Notes: generated by a model from the sequence alone, not told the origin. Shown: positions 34,955 through 44,194, counted from the first letter of the stretch. The stretch: 64,000 bases of DNA from Nitrospira sp. ND1 (GCF_900170025.1 NZ_FWEX01000006.1:2223625-2287624); one strand, 5' to 3'. A program made the numbers and translations.

Positions 34955-36889
34955 GTGCTGCACGGTACAGGACTTGCTGATACCTCCGGCTGGCTTCACA
35001 CTCTTCCACCGAAGGCAGGCATAGTCGTGAGCGTTCCACTTCCCTCGTCCGATCTCGATCAAACCGGACGCTATCCCTACTTCAGAGGCCTGGGGCGGCT
35101 GCTCGATCATTCCCGAACCCGCACGATTTTTCTGCAAAGCCTGGTGGCCGGTATCCTCTCGTACGAATTGCTGGTCAGTAACGAGACGATCTTCGGCCAT
35201 CGAGTGAGCCTCATGCTGGCCGCCGGCCTGATCCTGATCAGCTGCGGCATCATGCTGTTGCCGCGAAACCTCCTGGAGAGCGCCTGGTTTCCCGGCGCGC
35301 TGATCAGCATCAATACGCTGTTCGTGACGGGGACGATTTATCTCTCCGGGGCCGCCAGTTCGGAGCTGTACCTCACGTATTTTCTCCTCCTCTTGATCGC
35401 CTCATCGGCCCCGTCGCTCAGGCAACTGCTCGGTCTTTCGACGGTGATTTGCGCTGGCTACGGCGTCTTGGTCTACGAACATGCGATGCAGTCGGGCGGG
35501 CTCGAAGTGGGGCATCTCTTGGGCATTCCCGTGTTGCTGATCATGTCGGTCTTTTATGGATTAACGCTTGAAACCGTCGCCACCGAACGCCGGCGCAATC
35601 GCCTCTTGCAGGAAAACGTGCAGGGGTTAAAGCAGTCGGGGCAGGTGCTGGAGGAACGACGGACGCAACTCGAAACCCGCGTGCAGGGATTGAAGCAGGG
35701 GTTGTCACGCGCGAATCAGGAAATTCGTCAGGGCATGGTGGAGCGGACCGGCTTGGAGCGGCAGCTTCGCGAAGCCCAGAAGTTCGAGGCGGTCGGCCGC
35801 CTGGCCTCCAAATTGGCCAATGAGTTCAACCAGGTTCTGGCGGTGATCGGGAGTCAAACCGGAGTCATTGTCTCAAAGTTGAAACCGGATGACCCGTTGC
35901 AGCGGCCGGTGGAAGAGATTTTCCGAAGCGGGGAACGGGCTGCCACTCTGACGGCGCAATTGTTGGCGCTACGCGTTCATGAGACGGCGATCCGGGATAC
36001 CCTGTCGCTGAGTCCGGCAATCGAGTCGATGCGGGACACGTTTGAGGCATTGCTGCCGGGTCGCATCGATTTGCGATTGGCGAACGAGTCGATCCCAGTC
36101 CTGGTGGAGATCGGACATGATCGCTTGGAGCAGGTGTTATTGCACCTGGTCGCCAATGCGCGGGATGCGATGCCGAAGACGGGACGGGTGGAGATCGCGC
36201 TGGAAGTCGTCACCGGCGAACTCCTTCCCGCCGAGCAACTGGAAAAGAATCCCCGGAAGCGTATGGCGCGGATTGCTGTGAGCGACAACGGCGGCGGAAT
36301 GAACCTGGATGTGCAATCACAAATGTTCGAGCCGTTTTTCTCCACGAAGGACACCCACGCCGGCCTGGGACTGACATTGGTATACGGGATCGTCCGGCAA
36401 TATGGAGGGACGGTCGAGGTGCAGAGTCAGCCCGGGCAAGGGACGACGGTACGGGTCTACTTTCCCCTGGTTGAACGGAACGGGGTGGTGCGGGATACGA
36501 GGGTGCTCAGCGGGGCCCTCTCAAAAGGGGCCGAGACCGTGTTGCTGGTGGAGGAAGATGAAATTACCCGAAAACTGGCTTCATCGACGCTCCAGACCCA
36601 TCGCTACCAGGTGTTAGAGGCGGGGTCTGCTGTCGAAGCGTTGTTGGTGGCGCAGCAGCATCCCGGGCCGATTCACCTCACGGTCAGCCATCTTTCGATG
36701 CCGGAGATCAGCGGTCGGGAGTTGGCCAAGCGCCTGGTTCTCCAACACCCCAAGATGAAGGCGTTGTTTGTGTCGGGGTTCTCGGACGACACGATCGCGA
36801 GCCATCGGGTCAATAAGAAGTATTTCCTGCAGCAGCCGTATCGGCAGCACGATCTGGCAGGAAAGATTCGTGAACTGCTGGATGTGTGA
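34955..36889 (+). CDS. Hybrid histidine-kinase-like protein lacking both phosphoacceptors
   Basis: A 644-residue membrane protein with several helices (residues about 50-210), a coiled coil (210-270), a kinase core and a C-terminal receiver (about 525-644). The expected AHEFN of the H-box reads LANEFNQVL, so the phosphoacceptor His is Asn289 (codon AAT). In the receiver the Asp position before MPEISG is His579 (SHLSMPEI) and the usual Lys is Gln (FLQQPY). The ATP-binding motifs (VANARDAM, DNGGGM, FEPFFSTK, GLGLTLVYG) look intact. The translation start is uncertain; GTG 35027 is an alternative. It may signal by binding rather than phosphotransfer. Confidence 0.85.
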   Translation: MLHGTGLADTSGWLHTLPPKAGIVVSVPLPSSDLDQTGRYPYFRGLGRLLDHSRTRTIFLQSLVAGILSYELLVSNETIFGHRVSLMLAAGLILISCGIMLLPRNLLESAWFPGALISINTLFVTGTIYLSGAASSELYLTYFLLLLIASSAPSLRQLLGLSTVICAGYGVLVYEHAMQSGGLEVGHLLGIPVLLIMSVFYGLTLETVATERRRNRLLQENVQGLKQSGQVLEERRTQLETRVQGLKQGLSRANQEIRQGMVERTGLERQLREAQKFEAVGRLASKLANEFNQVLAVIGSQTGVIVSKLKPDDPLQRPVEEIFRSGERAATLTAQLLALRVHETAIRDTLSLSPAIESMRDTFEALLPGRIDLRLANESIPVLVEIGHDRLEQVLLHLVANARDAMPKTGRVEIALEVVTGELLPAEQLEKNPRKRMARIAVSDNGGGMNLDVQSQMFEPFFSTKDTHAGLGLTLVYGIVRQYGGTVEVQSQPGQGTTVRVYFPLVERNGVVRDTRVLSGALSKGAETVLLVEEDEITRKLASSTLQTHRYQVLEAGSAVEALLVAQQHPGPIHLTVSHLSMPEISGRELAKRLVLQHPKMKALFVSGFSDDTIASHRVNKKYFLQQPYRQHDLAGKIRELLDV

Positions 36890-36904
36890 GTGGCCGAGTG
36901 TGTC

Positions 36905-37609
36905 CTAGTAGCGCCAGGACCTGGTACGTCCGGGCGTGAAGAAGCGCACTTCCGGTCGTTTGAACAGGCCGATCAGAACCATCCCCGCAATGAATCCGCC
37001 GATGTGGGCAAAGAACGCGACCCCTCCTCCCTGCGAGCCGATGCTCGCGCCTCCGTTCAACAGTTGCATCACAAACCAGAATCCCAGCACGATGCCGGCC
37101 GGCACGTAGGTCGTGCCCACCACCGGGGCGAGCAGCAACACCCGGGCGTGGGGAAACAGCAGCAGATAAGCGCCCAGTATGCCGGAAATCGCGCCGCTCG
37201 CTCCCACCATCGGCACGGTGGATGTCGGGTCGGTCAGGGCGTGGCTCAATGCAGCCAGGACGCCGCACACCACATAGAAGAGGACAAATCTGGCATGGCC
37301 CATGATGTCCTCAATGTTGTTGCCGAAAACCCAGAGGTACAACATGTTGCCGATCAGGTGCATCCAACTGCCGTGTAGGAACATGCTCGTCAGCATGGTC
37401 GCGAACGCAGGTACCATCGCGACCTCGGGCGGGAGCACGGCCTGGCCGAAGACGACGGAGGGAATCGCGCCATATTGATACACAAAGGCTTCGCCGGGAG
37501 CCGGGGGCAGCGAACTCTGGTAGAGAAACACGAGGCAGCAGGCGACGATGAAGGTGATGGTGACGACCGGTGTGTGTTCGGTCGGGTTGTCGTCATTGAG
37601 GGGCAGCAT
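36905..37609 (-). CDS. Rhomboid-family intramembrane serine protease
   Basis: A 234-residue protein with about six membrane helices. The catalytic serine is in GASGAISGILGAYL, the histidine in FFAHIGGFIAGM, and the family HGSWMHLIGNMLYLWVFG loop motif is present. It cleaves transmembrane substrates in the inner membrane. It is convergent with the hybrid kinase gene (16 bp between stops). Confidence 0.9.
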   Translation of the reverse strand: MLPLNDDNPTEHTPVVTITFIVACCLVFLYQSSLPPAPGEAFVYQYGAIPSVVFGQAVLPPEVAMVPAFATMLTSMFLHGSWMHLIGNMLYLWVFGNNIEDIMGHARFVLFYVVCGVLAALSHALTDPTSTVPMVGASGAISGILGAYLLLFPHARVLLLAPVVGTTYVPAGIVLGFWFVMQLLNGGASIGSQGGGVAFFAHIGGFIAGMVLIGLFKRPEVRFFTPGRTRSWRY

Positions 37610-37633
37610 GGCGATCCCTATGGGGGCGACGCG

Positions 37634-38488
37634 TTACGGCGCCGGTCGGGGGAGACGAGGATTGAGGGGGAGTGAGCCGTCGGTTTGTAACGGAATGGAG
37701 AACCCGGCCGCATGGGTATGGCCTCCGCCACCGAACGACGCGGCGATCGAGCCCACATCGGTTCCCTCCTCGCGGGAGCGCATGCTGTAGTACCGTCGTC
37801 CGTTGCGGTCGTGCCAGATGAGGCAGAAGGGGTGCGCGGCAGAGAGTCGTTCGCCGATCTGACTGGTGAGGACTGCGCTTTGAACCGCGGGTACGGTCGC
37901 CCCTTCAAACTGCACCAGGGTCGCGTGTGAGGCCAGTTTCGTGACCAGCTCGTTTTCGTAACGGAGAATCGCTCGTCCCTCCCGCTCTAACTCCTGCTGC
38001 TCGAAGCTGCTCCAGAGTTGAAAATCGAACGGGTGCGAGGCCAGCGCGGCGCTGATCTCCCGGCTGTTCGGGAGCGCCCAATTCCAGAGATCTTTGTCCT
38101 GAATGTAGCGTAACAGCCAGGGAGCCGGCTCATCATGGGCCCATTCCCATCCGAGCACCGCGCCGGACTTCTTCTGATCGAAGTAGGCATAGGGTAGATC
38201 CGCCAGCGTTTGCTCGGCGGTGATGTGATGATCCAGGACCACCAGGCTCGCTGCATCTTTGGCGATGGCTTCGAGGGTCGGCCGGGCGTAACTGAAATCG
38301 ACGATGACGATATGATGACCGGCCAGGTTGGCCGGCGGGCCTTCGCCATGTTTCACGGGGCGATATTCTGCGTTGGGGTAACGTCGCCAAATGGCCCAGG
38401 CGGCACCGAACCCATCCGCACATTCCGCGTGATAGAGAATCAGTGTAGGAGGAGAAGCGGCACGGCTTCGCATGACGGCGGCGCTCAT
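37634..38488 (-). CDS. DHH/DHHA1-family phosphoesterase
   Basis: A 284-residue soluble protein with the DHH motifs: YHAECADGFGAAWA (first Asp), VDFSYARP, VVLDHHITAEQ (DHH), and a C-terminal DHHA1 GGGHTHAAGF nucleotide-binding segment. Such enzymes cut small phosphodiesters, for example oligoribonucleotides or cyclic dinucleotides. The exact substrate cannot be read. It is encoded 24 bp upstream of the rhomboid gene on the same strand. Confidence 0.85.
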   Translation of the reverse strand: MSAAVMRSRAASPPTLILYHAECADGFGAAWAIWRRYPNAEYRPVKHGEGPPANLAGHHIVIVDFSYARPTLEAIAKDAASLVVLDHHITAEQTLADLPYAYFDQKKSGAVLGWEWAHDEPAPWLLRYIQDKDLWNWALPNSREISAALASHPFDFQLWSSFEQQELEREGRAILRYENELVTKLASHATLVQFEGATVPAVQSAVLTSQIGERLSAAHPFCLIWHDRNGRRYYSMRSREEGTDVGSIAASFGGGGHTHAAGFSIPLQTDGSLPLNPRLPRPAP

Positions 38489-38588
38489 AGGCTGACCACC
38501 TTAGCATGTCCGTTCATGGAGACTAAAGCGCAATCTCTGGAGGGGACGCGATGCCGGTTGGTGCGGCCGGCATCGCGCGGGATTCCGG

Positions 38589-39644
38589 TTATGCCGTCGA
38601 GGGAAGCTGGTTCAGGTGGTTGATCAGTTGCCGGAGGCGTCCGGCATTCCGTCGGTTGAACGAGAAGGTCAATCGCGCGAGATCCTTCAACCCCGGTTCA
38701 TCGATTTCCTCGGGAAGCGACGGACGCTGCTCGAACGTCCCCTCCGTCAGCATATCGCTGAATTGCTGCTGCACTTCTTCAACCTGCGCCGCACTCAACG
38801 GGGTCTTCAGCCTGATGGCGAGCTGGCGGCCCACAAACCGGAGCGAGTGATAGCGCCGGTAGAACGTGCGGATTTCCGTGACGGCATCTTCGACATTGTC
38901 GACGATGGTGAAGAGCGAGAGATCTTCCGCGTTGATCAGGCGTCGCTTCAGCAATTGGTCGGTGATGAAGGAATTCCAGTGATCCCAGTAGTCGCACCCG
39001 GGCGCCTGAAGGCATACGATCGGTTTCGGGTCGCTCTTGCCGGTTTGCACGAGGGTCATGATCTCGAATCCCTCGTCATGGGTCCCGAATCCGCCCGGAA
39101 ACAATGCAATCGCGTGCGACTCTTTTTGGAACATGAGTTTGCGGGTGAAGAAGTATTTGAAGGTGACGAGCTTCGGGTCATCGGCGATGACGGCGTTGGC
39201 GCCTTGCTCGAAGGGCAGCATGATATTCACGCCGAAACTATGCTCACGGCCGGCGCCTTCCTGCGACGCTCGCATGATGCCGTCTGCGCCGCCGGTGATG
39301 GTCATGTACCCCTCTTCCACCATTCGCCGGGCGAATTGAAAGGCCAGCTGATAGTTGGGATCGTCGGCCGGCGTGCGTGCCGATCCGAACACGCTGATCT
39401 TCAGTCGGTGCCGGTAGCCCTGGAATACTCGAAAGGCATGCCGCAGTTCCTTCAGCGCCCGATTCACGATTTTGAGGTCCAGGACATCCAGCTGCGATTC
39501 CGAGAGCCGGATCACACCCGCGAGAATTTCCTTCATGAGCGCGGCCTGGATGTCGTCGTCAGGACGGTCGAGCAGGGTGGTGAGTTGCGCGAGAATCTCC
39601 TCTTTGGTCGGGGTCGGCTTGGAGCGGGCGGCGGGGCTTTTCAT
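38589..39644 (-). CDS. LOG-family protein (Rossmann-fold nucleotide hydrolase-like)
   Basis: A 351-residue protein with the LOG signature PGGFGTHDE (PGGxGTxxE) and an N-terminal Rossmann segment (KISVFGSARTPADDPNY, ITGGADGIMRASQEGAG). In proteins of known activity this fold removes ribose-5-phosphate from nucleotides. The N-terminal 90 and C-terminal 80 residues are extensions beyond the core family length of about 190, so it belongs to the longer subgroup. The exact substrate is unknown. Confidence 0.85.
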   Translation of the reverse strand: MKSPAARSKPTPTKEEILAQLTTLLDRPDDDIQAALMKEILAGVIRLSESQLDVLDLKIVNRALKELRHAFRVFQGYRHRLKISVFGSARTPADDPNYQLAFQFARRMVEEGYMTITGGADGIMRASQEGAGREHSFGVNIMLPFEQGANAVIADDPKLVTFKYFFTRKLMFQKESHAIALFPGGFGTHDEGFEIMTLVQTGKSDPKPIVCLQAPGCDYWDHWNSFITDQLLKRRLINAEDLSLFTIVDNVEDAVTEIRTFYRRYHSLRFVGRQLAIRLKTPLSAAQVEEVQQQFSDMLTEGTFEQRPSLPEEIDEPGLKDLARLTFSFNRRNAGRLRQLINHLNQLPSTA

Positions 39645-39754
39645 GGATTGTCACCTAACGCACGGTAAACTCCTGACGCGTATCGTCGGAGAGAGCACGC
39701 ATAAAAATCATAACAAGCTGATGCGAATGAAGCAAAAGATTCATGGAACGGAGC

Positions 39755-40531
39755 TTAGGAGAGGCCGGAGGCCCGCGGCAGATTTTGCAAGACCCAGGCG
39801 CGAATCTTCGACTCATCGGAGGAGGGAAGGGGCGCAAATTGGATGTCGACCCCGGGATAGGTCCCGAGCGCATCCCGGTCTTCGTGGAATTCGGGCTCGT
39901 AACTGCTGTTGAGAATGGTCCCACGCAGGGAGAAGCTCAAGTCTGTTCCTGGAAGCATAAACGAAAGGACGATACTCGTGCCGGGCAGCAGCAGCGTGCG
40001 GCTCTCGATGAACGCGCCGACGTGGCTCAGCTGTCGGATCGTGGCGAGGTGTTTCGCTCCCTCGCCTTCACCGTTGGTCACCCGGATAGTGGCAGGCAGG
40101 CAGGTTTCGCATCGCTTGGGGGCCAGGGCCAGGTCCCGCGCCGTTAGGATGCCGACTGGCTGGCCTTGTTTCGTGACGATCAATAGCGAGGCGCCGGTGG
40201 AGGCCATCACGCTGGTGGCGTCATCGAGGATCTGATCGCATTCGATGGAATGCACGGGCTTCGACATGATCGTGCGGACTTCCACGTCGTGCGGCTCCAG
40301 TCCCTGGGCGACGACCTTCATCACGATATCGGCGGAGGTCATGATGCCGAACGTGGTCTCACTATCTTTCACCAGCAGGCAGGGAATCCGCTCCCGGTCG
40401 AGGAGCAAGGCGGCTTCGCTGACAGAGACATCCCCGGGGACCTGTACCACGCCGGGTGTCATCATGTGGGCCACCATAGGGGTTGAGTAATGCGTCGGTT
40501 TGTCGCGGAGCATGGAGCCGGTTTTTGTCAT
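39755..40531 (-). CDS. CBS-pair plus PilZ-like domain protein
   Basis: A 258-residue protein with two CBS repeats (residues about 20-145; MTPGVVQVPGDVSVSEAALLL and MSKPVHSIECDQILDDATS). A C-terminal PilZ-like beta-barrel (about 150-250; ATIRQLSHVGAFIES, SFSLRGTILNSSYEPE) follows. CBS pairs bind adenosine nucleotides and PilZ binds c-di-GMP. The PilZ motif here reads QLSHVGAF where D/N-x-S-x-x-G is expected, and the RxxxR part is not clear, so c-di-GMP binding is doubtful. It is divergent from the MNIO gene. Confidence 0.75.
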   Translation of the reverse strand: MTKTGSMLRDKPTHYSTPMVAHMMTPGVVQVPGDVSVSEAALLLDRERIPCLLVKDSETTFGIMTSADIVMKVVAQGLEPHDVEVRTIMSKPVHSIECDQILDDATSVMASTGASLLIVTKQGQPVGILTARDLALAPKRCETCLPATIRVTNGEGEGAKHLATIRQLSHVGAFIESRTLLLPGTSIVLSFMLPGTDLSFSLRGTILNSSYEPEFHEDRDALGTYPGVDIQFAPLPSSDESKIRAWVLQNLPRASGLS

Positions 40532-40692
40532 CGGTTAAGCCTGTTTCTCGCCGTGAGAGGGGCTGACGTGTCGGCCCGGCGACCACCACGTCGAAAGGAA
40601 GTATACCAGATCGATTTGCCGGGTTAGGTTCCCCATCTTCCCTTGTCAACCAAGAGGTTAGGCGCTTAGACTGCACATGAACTATAGTCAGT

Positions 40693-42201
40693 ATGGTTGC
40701 TTCAAAATATGCCAAACGCGATCTGATGCAAAGCGAATTCACAGAACGTGCGATCGGCCTTGCCACGCACGGTGTAGGGCTGTCGGTGGATGTCTATTCG
40801 CCTGACCTGCTGCACCTCGTCCATTCACTGCGGGACGCAGGCCTGCAGCCCGGGTATCTGGAGGTCTTCAAGGCGACCACGTCAGCCATGCAATGGGTGC
40901 GGCGGCACCTGCCGGACATGAAGCTTCCTTACCATGGCGAGGGCCTATGGGTCACGCAGCCGGATTTTCCTCGGAGTTCCTCCGGGACGCAAGGGGTTGC
41001 GGAGGCCTGCGCGCAAATCCTCGCCCTGGGGAGTGCCTGGCTCAATCACGAATGTGCGATGAAGCAGATGGTGGGGTATTCCTTCGGGACCTACCTGCCG
41101 CCGTTGTATACGGAATTGTCCGCCAGGATGACAGCCGAGAACCTGGCCTTTCTACAGGAACAGGTGGATGAGCAGGCGCGTCGTCATGGGACAGATCCTG
41201 CGCTCGTCCTCTTGGAAATGCCGCCGCTCACGTATTTTGGTTGCGGCTCTCTCGCGATTCCCGCCTTCTTCCGGGCCGTGACCGACCGCGTGGCCTGCGG
41301 TCTGGTGTTGGACATCGGGCATCTGTGGACGGTGTATCGTTACACGGGGGCCTGGCTGCGTCAGACGTTGGAGGCCTTTGCCGCTGAATTTTTAGACGCC
41401 TTCCCGATGGAACGGGTGATCGAAATTCATGTCGCCGGCTTGGCAGAATTCACGGCGCAGGGCGGTGCCCAGTACATGGTCGATGCTGAGGCCTTGCCCT
41501 ACTGGATCGATGCCCATGGTGCTCCGATTCCGGAAGTCCTGTTCGATCTGCTGGCTCAGGTCTTGGCACATCCCCGCCTGACCTGCTTGAAAGGTGTGGC
41601 GCTGGAGGTCGATACGAAGCCGGTCGCTACCATCGTTACAGAGTTCCGCCGGTTTTGTGACCGATTTGAATCAATGGTCACCAGCGTGGTGCAGGCGGGC
41701 GCGGCTCAATCGCTCACGCGACCGGCGGTGGAACAACGCACTGGAACGCGGCAGCCTCTGACAATGGATGAGCAGGCGTCGCTACGCAATCAGTATCAGG
41801 GCTATGTCCGGTTCGTCACAACCGGCCAGGCCTTGCCGCCATCGGAACATCCGTCTCTGCTCGGTGGATCGCTCGATAACCTCGACCGGTATCGAAAGAC
41901 TTATCTGCCCCACGAACTACTGCATTGGGGCGGTGAGCTGAAGGACATGTTTCCGCGGACCTGTAGCTTACTTATAGCAGCCCATCTCCCGTTGGAGCGG
42001 TTCGTTTCGTTCTGGTTCAGCCGGCCGAGGACTGACGAGCAAGATTATGATTTTTTCCTGCTGAAGATCGATCGGTTCGTCGAATTCGTCGCGCATGACT
42101 GTCCCTCGGCGGCCGTGACCGTGATGGAAGAGGCTGAGGAAATGCGGATGGCCTATCGCACGGCAAACGAACCGACGGAATCGGCTGAGGTGCGTGCATG
42201 A
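40693..42201 (+). CDS. DUF692/MNIO oxygenase fused to a DUF2063/HvfC-like domain
   Basis: A 502-residue protein. Residues about 25-330 form a DUF692 TIM barrel, the multinuclear non-heme iron oxygenase family (MbnB, TglH) that modifies cysteines in ribosomal peptides. Probable iron ligands are PYHGEGL, LNHECAM, LLEMPP, LVLDIGHLW, IEIHVAGL and WIDAHGAP. Residues about 355-490 resemble DUF2063/HvfC partner domains (NLDRYRKTYLPHELLHWGGE, then DMFPRTCSLL, LERFVSFWF). Partners of this type are usually separate proteins that bind the leader peptide. No short Cys-rich precursor gene was seen nearby. It overlaps dus by ATGA. Confidence 0.78.
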   Translation: MVASKYAKRDLMQSEFTERAIGLATHGVGLSVDVYSPDLLHLVHSLRDAGLQPGYLEVFKATTSAMQWVRRHLPDMKLPYHGEGLWVTQPDFPRSSSGTQGVAEACAQILALGSAWLNHECAMKQMVGYSFGTYLPPLYTELSARMTAENLAFLQEQVDEQARRHGTDPALVLLEMPPLTYFGCGSLAIPAFFRAVTDRVACGLVLDIGHLWTVYRYTGAWLRQTLEAFAAEFLDAFPMERVIEIHVAGLAEFTAQGGAQYMVDAEALPYWIDAHGAPIPEVLFDLLAQVLAHPRLTCLKGVALEVDTKPVATIVTEFRRFCDRFESMVTSVVQAGAAQSLTRPAVEQRTGTRQPLTMDEQASLRNQYQGYVRFVTTGQALPPSEHPSLLGGSLDNLDRYRKTYLPHELLHWGGELKDMFPRTCSLLIAAHLPLERFVSFWFSRPRTDEQDYDFFLLKIDRFVEFVAHDCPSAAVTVMEEAEEMRMAYRTANEPTESAEVRA

Positions 42202-43382
42202 GTTTCTGGGCGACGCTGCCACAGCCTATTCTCGGATTGGCGCCGATGGATGGAGTAACCGATGCCGCCTTCCGGCGCGTGGTGGCCTCGCAGGGGCGAC
42301 CGGACATCACCTTCACTGAGTTCACCAACGTCAATGAGATTTGTCGCGGACCGGACCATCTGCTGGACTCGTTGATTTACAGCGAGGCAGAACGGCCGAT
42401 TGTTGCGCAGCTCTACGGCAAGGACCCGGATCAGTTTTATCGCGCGGCGCAGGTAGTCTGCGAACTGGGGTTCGACGGGCTCGATATCAATATGGGCTGT
42501 CCTTCGAAGAGTGTCGCGGCGTCAGGATCTGGCGCAGCGTTGATCAAGACGCCCGATCTGGCCCATGCCATCGTGCGCGCCGCCCGGCAGGGTTTGGAAG
42601 ATTGGGCCGGCGGTCAATCGATTCACAGTCAGGGATTTAAACCCTCCCGCATTGAGTTTATTCATACGCTGAACCATAGCCGTTCCGGTGTGCCGGTCGT
42701 GCCGCGTCGGCTCCTACCGCTGTCCATCAAAACGCGACTGGGGTTTGATTGTGTGGTGGTCGAACGTTGGGTCGAACATTTGCTGGCGGCCCGTCCGGCG
42801 GCCATCACCCTGCACGGCCGGACGTTGCAGCAGATGTACCGGGGGGCGGCTGACTGGTCCGCCATTGCCGAAGCCGCCAAGCTGGCCCATGGTACCGGCA
42901 CGCTGATGCTGGGAAACGGCGATCTCAATACCTTGGTCGATGCGATTCGACGCGCGGCTGAAAGCAAGGTGCAGGGCGTGTTGGTCGGGCGCGGTACGTT
43001 GGGCTCGCCCTGGTTCTTCCGCGAGAAAGAGCAGGCGCGGCGGGCGTTCAGCGAGCGGGATGACTTGTCCACATTGCCCGCCACGGCTTGGGAGCCGCCG
43101 GTCTCAGTGAGCCATCGCATGCAGGTCATGCTCGACCACGCCAGGCAGTATGAAGCGATTGCGGGGCTGGAACGGTTCCGGTCCGTCCGAAAGCATCTGG
43201 GCTGGTACTGCAAAGGATTTCCCCATGCTGCGGCGATGCGGGGCAAGATGTTCGGAGCGTCCAACGTGCAGGATGTCGAACGCATCGTGGCCGAGTTTTG
43301 CCAGGAGCTCATGCAGGCAGAGCGAGACGCGTCTGCTCCCACTCCGCTTGCGGCACAGCCCTCTTCCGTCTCCGCCGCGTAA
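42198..43382 (+). CDS. tRNA-dihydrouridine synthase
   Basis: FMN enzyme that reduces uridines in the tRNA D-loop. Motifs: LGLAPMDGVTDAAFR at the N-terminus, INMGCPSKSVAASGSGAAL with the catalytic Cys, LPLSIKTRLGFD, LHGRTLQQMYRGAADW and LVGRGTLGSPWFF. 394 residues, with an extra stretch of about 30 residues after the catalytic region. The start overlaps the stop of the MNIO gene, so they share a transcript, which may be incidental. The Dus subgroup (A, B or C) is not clear. Confidence 0.92.
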   Translation: MSFWATLPQPILGLAPMDGVTDAAFRRVVASQGRPDITFTEFTNVNEICRGPDHLLDSLIYSEAERPIVAQLYGKDPDQFYRAAQVVCELGFDGLDINMGCPSKSVAASGSGAALIKTPDLAHAIVRAARQGLEDWAGGQSIHSQGFKPSRIEFIHTLNHSRSGVPVVPRRLLPLSIKTRLGFDCVVVERWVEHLLAARPAAITLHGRTLQQMYRGAADWSAIAEAAKLAHGTGTLMLGNGDLNTLVDAIRRAAESKVQGVLVGRGTLGSPWFFREKEQARRAFSERDDLSTLPATAWEPPVSVSHRMQVMLDHARQYEAIAGLERFRSVRKHLGWYCKGFPHAAAMRGKMFGASNVQDVERIVAEFCQELMQAERDASAPTPLAAQPSSVSAA

Positions 43383-43385
43383 CCC

Positions 43386-44018
43386 ATGCGTTTGATTCTC
43401 GCCTCCACCTCGCCAAGACGGAAGGAATTGCTGACCCTCCTGGGGGTGCGCTTCGACATTGTGGCCCCGCCGTTTGTCGAACAGGTGGCGCCGAATAGGT
43501 CCGCCGAGCAGCAGGCGGTAGAATTCGCGGTAGGCAAGGCCAAATCCTGCATCGAGCTGTTCCCCGATGCGCTCATCCTCGGCAGCGACACCCTGATCAG
43601 CCTTGGCTCGGAGGTGCTGGGAAAGCCGGCCGATTTGGCCGATGCTGAATCCATGCTCAGGCGTATGGCCGGACAGATGCACAAGATTTTCACTGCGGTT
43701 GCACTGGCGGGATCCGGCACTGAGTCCTGCGAGGTTCAGGTCGCCGAGGTATCGGTCACGATGAAACCCTTGAATGAAGAGGCCTTGGCCGCCTACCTGC
43801 GGACGGGGGACAGTCTGGGCAAGGCCGGCGCCTATTCCATTCAGGGTGGAGGTGCCGCACTGATCGAGCGGATCGAGGGCGATTACACGGCGGCCGTGGG
43901 ATTGCCCCTTCGCATGGTCGCCGAGATGTTGCGCAAGCGTGGCATGTCCTGTCCGGTCGATGTCGATCAACTCTATGTTCACAAGCCCTATCCCAACTGG
44001 AATCGGTTCAATTCCTAG
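43386..44018 (+). CDS. maf: Maf-like nucleotide pyrophosphatase
   Basis: A 210-residue house-cleaning hydrolase of noncanonical nucleoside triphosphates. The N-terminus LILASTSPRRKELLTLLG has the SxSPRR motif, followed by ILGSDTLISL, EVLGKPADLADAESML and GDYTAAVGLPL. It lies 3 bp after dus. Its TAG stop lies inside the left arm of an inverted-repeat element. Confidence 0.9.
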   Translation: MRLILASTSPRRKELLTLLGVRFDIVAPPFVEQVAPNRSAEQQAVEFAVGKAKSCIELFPDALILGSDTLISLGSEVLGKPADLADAESMLRRMAGQMHKIFTAVALAGSGTESCEVQVAEVSVTMKPLNEEALAAYLRTGDSLGKAGAYSIQGGGAALIERIEGDYTAAVGLPLRMVAEMLRKRGMSCPVDVDQLYVHKPYPNWNRFNS

Positions 44019-44194
44019 CCCGGACTATTCATGAATCCCTGCTCAGGCGTCCGATCCTCTCGCCCGGCGAGGCTGTTCTCGTTCAGCCTCCTCGACGGAC
44101 TGCGAGTACGCCTGCGTCGACTTCACTGCGAGCAGCCTCGGCGGGCTTCCGTCTCGAACGCCTCGCGACGGCATTCGTGAATAATCCGGGCTAG
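44015..44194. repeat. 180-bp inverted-repeat element (MITE/REP-like)
   Basis: Imperfect 22-bp terminal inverted repeats (left 44015-44036, right 44173-44194, core CTAGCCCGGA and TATTCA differing at two positions) flank GC-rich DNA with no coding potential. The left arm supplies the maf stop codon. No transposase is nearby. It is probably a non-autonomous repeat dispersed in the genome. The rest of the 44019-44287 gap shows no gene. Confidence 0.65.
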
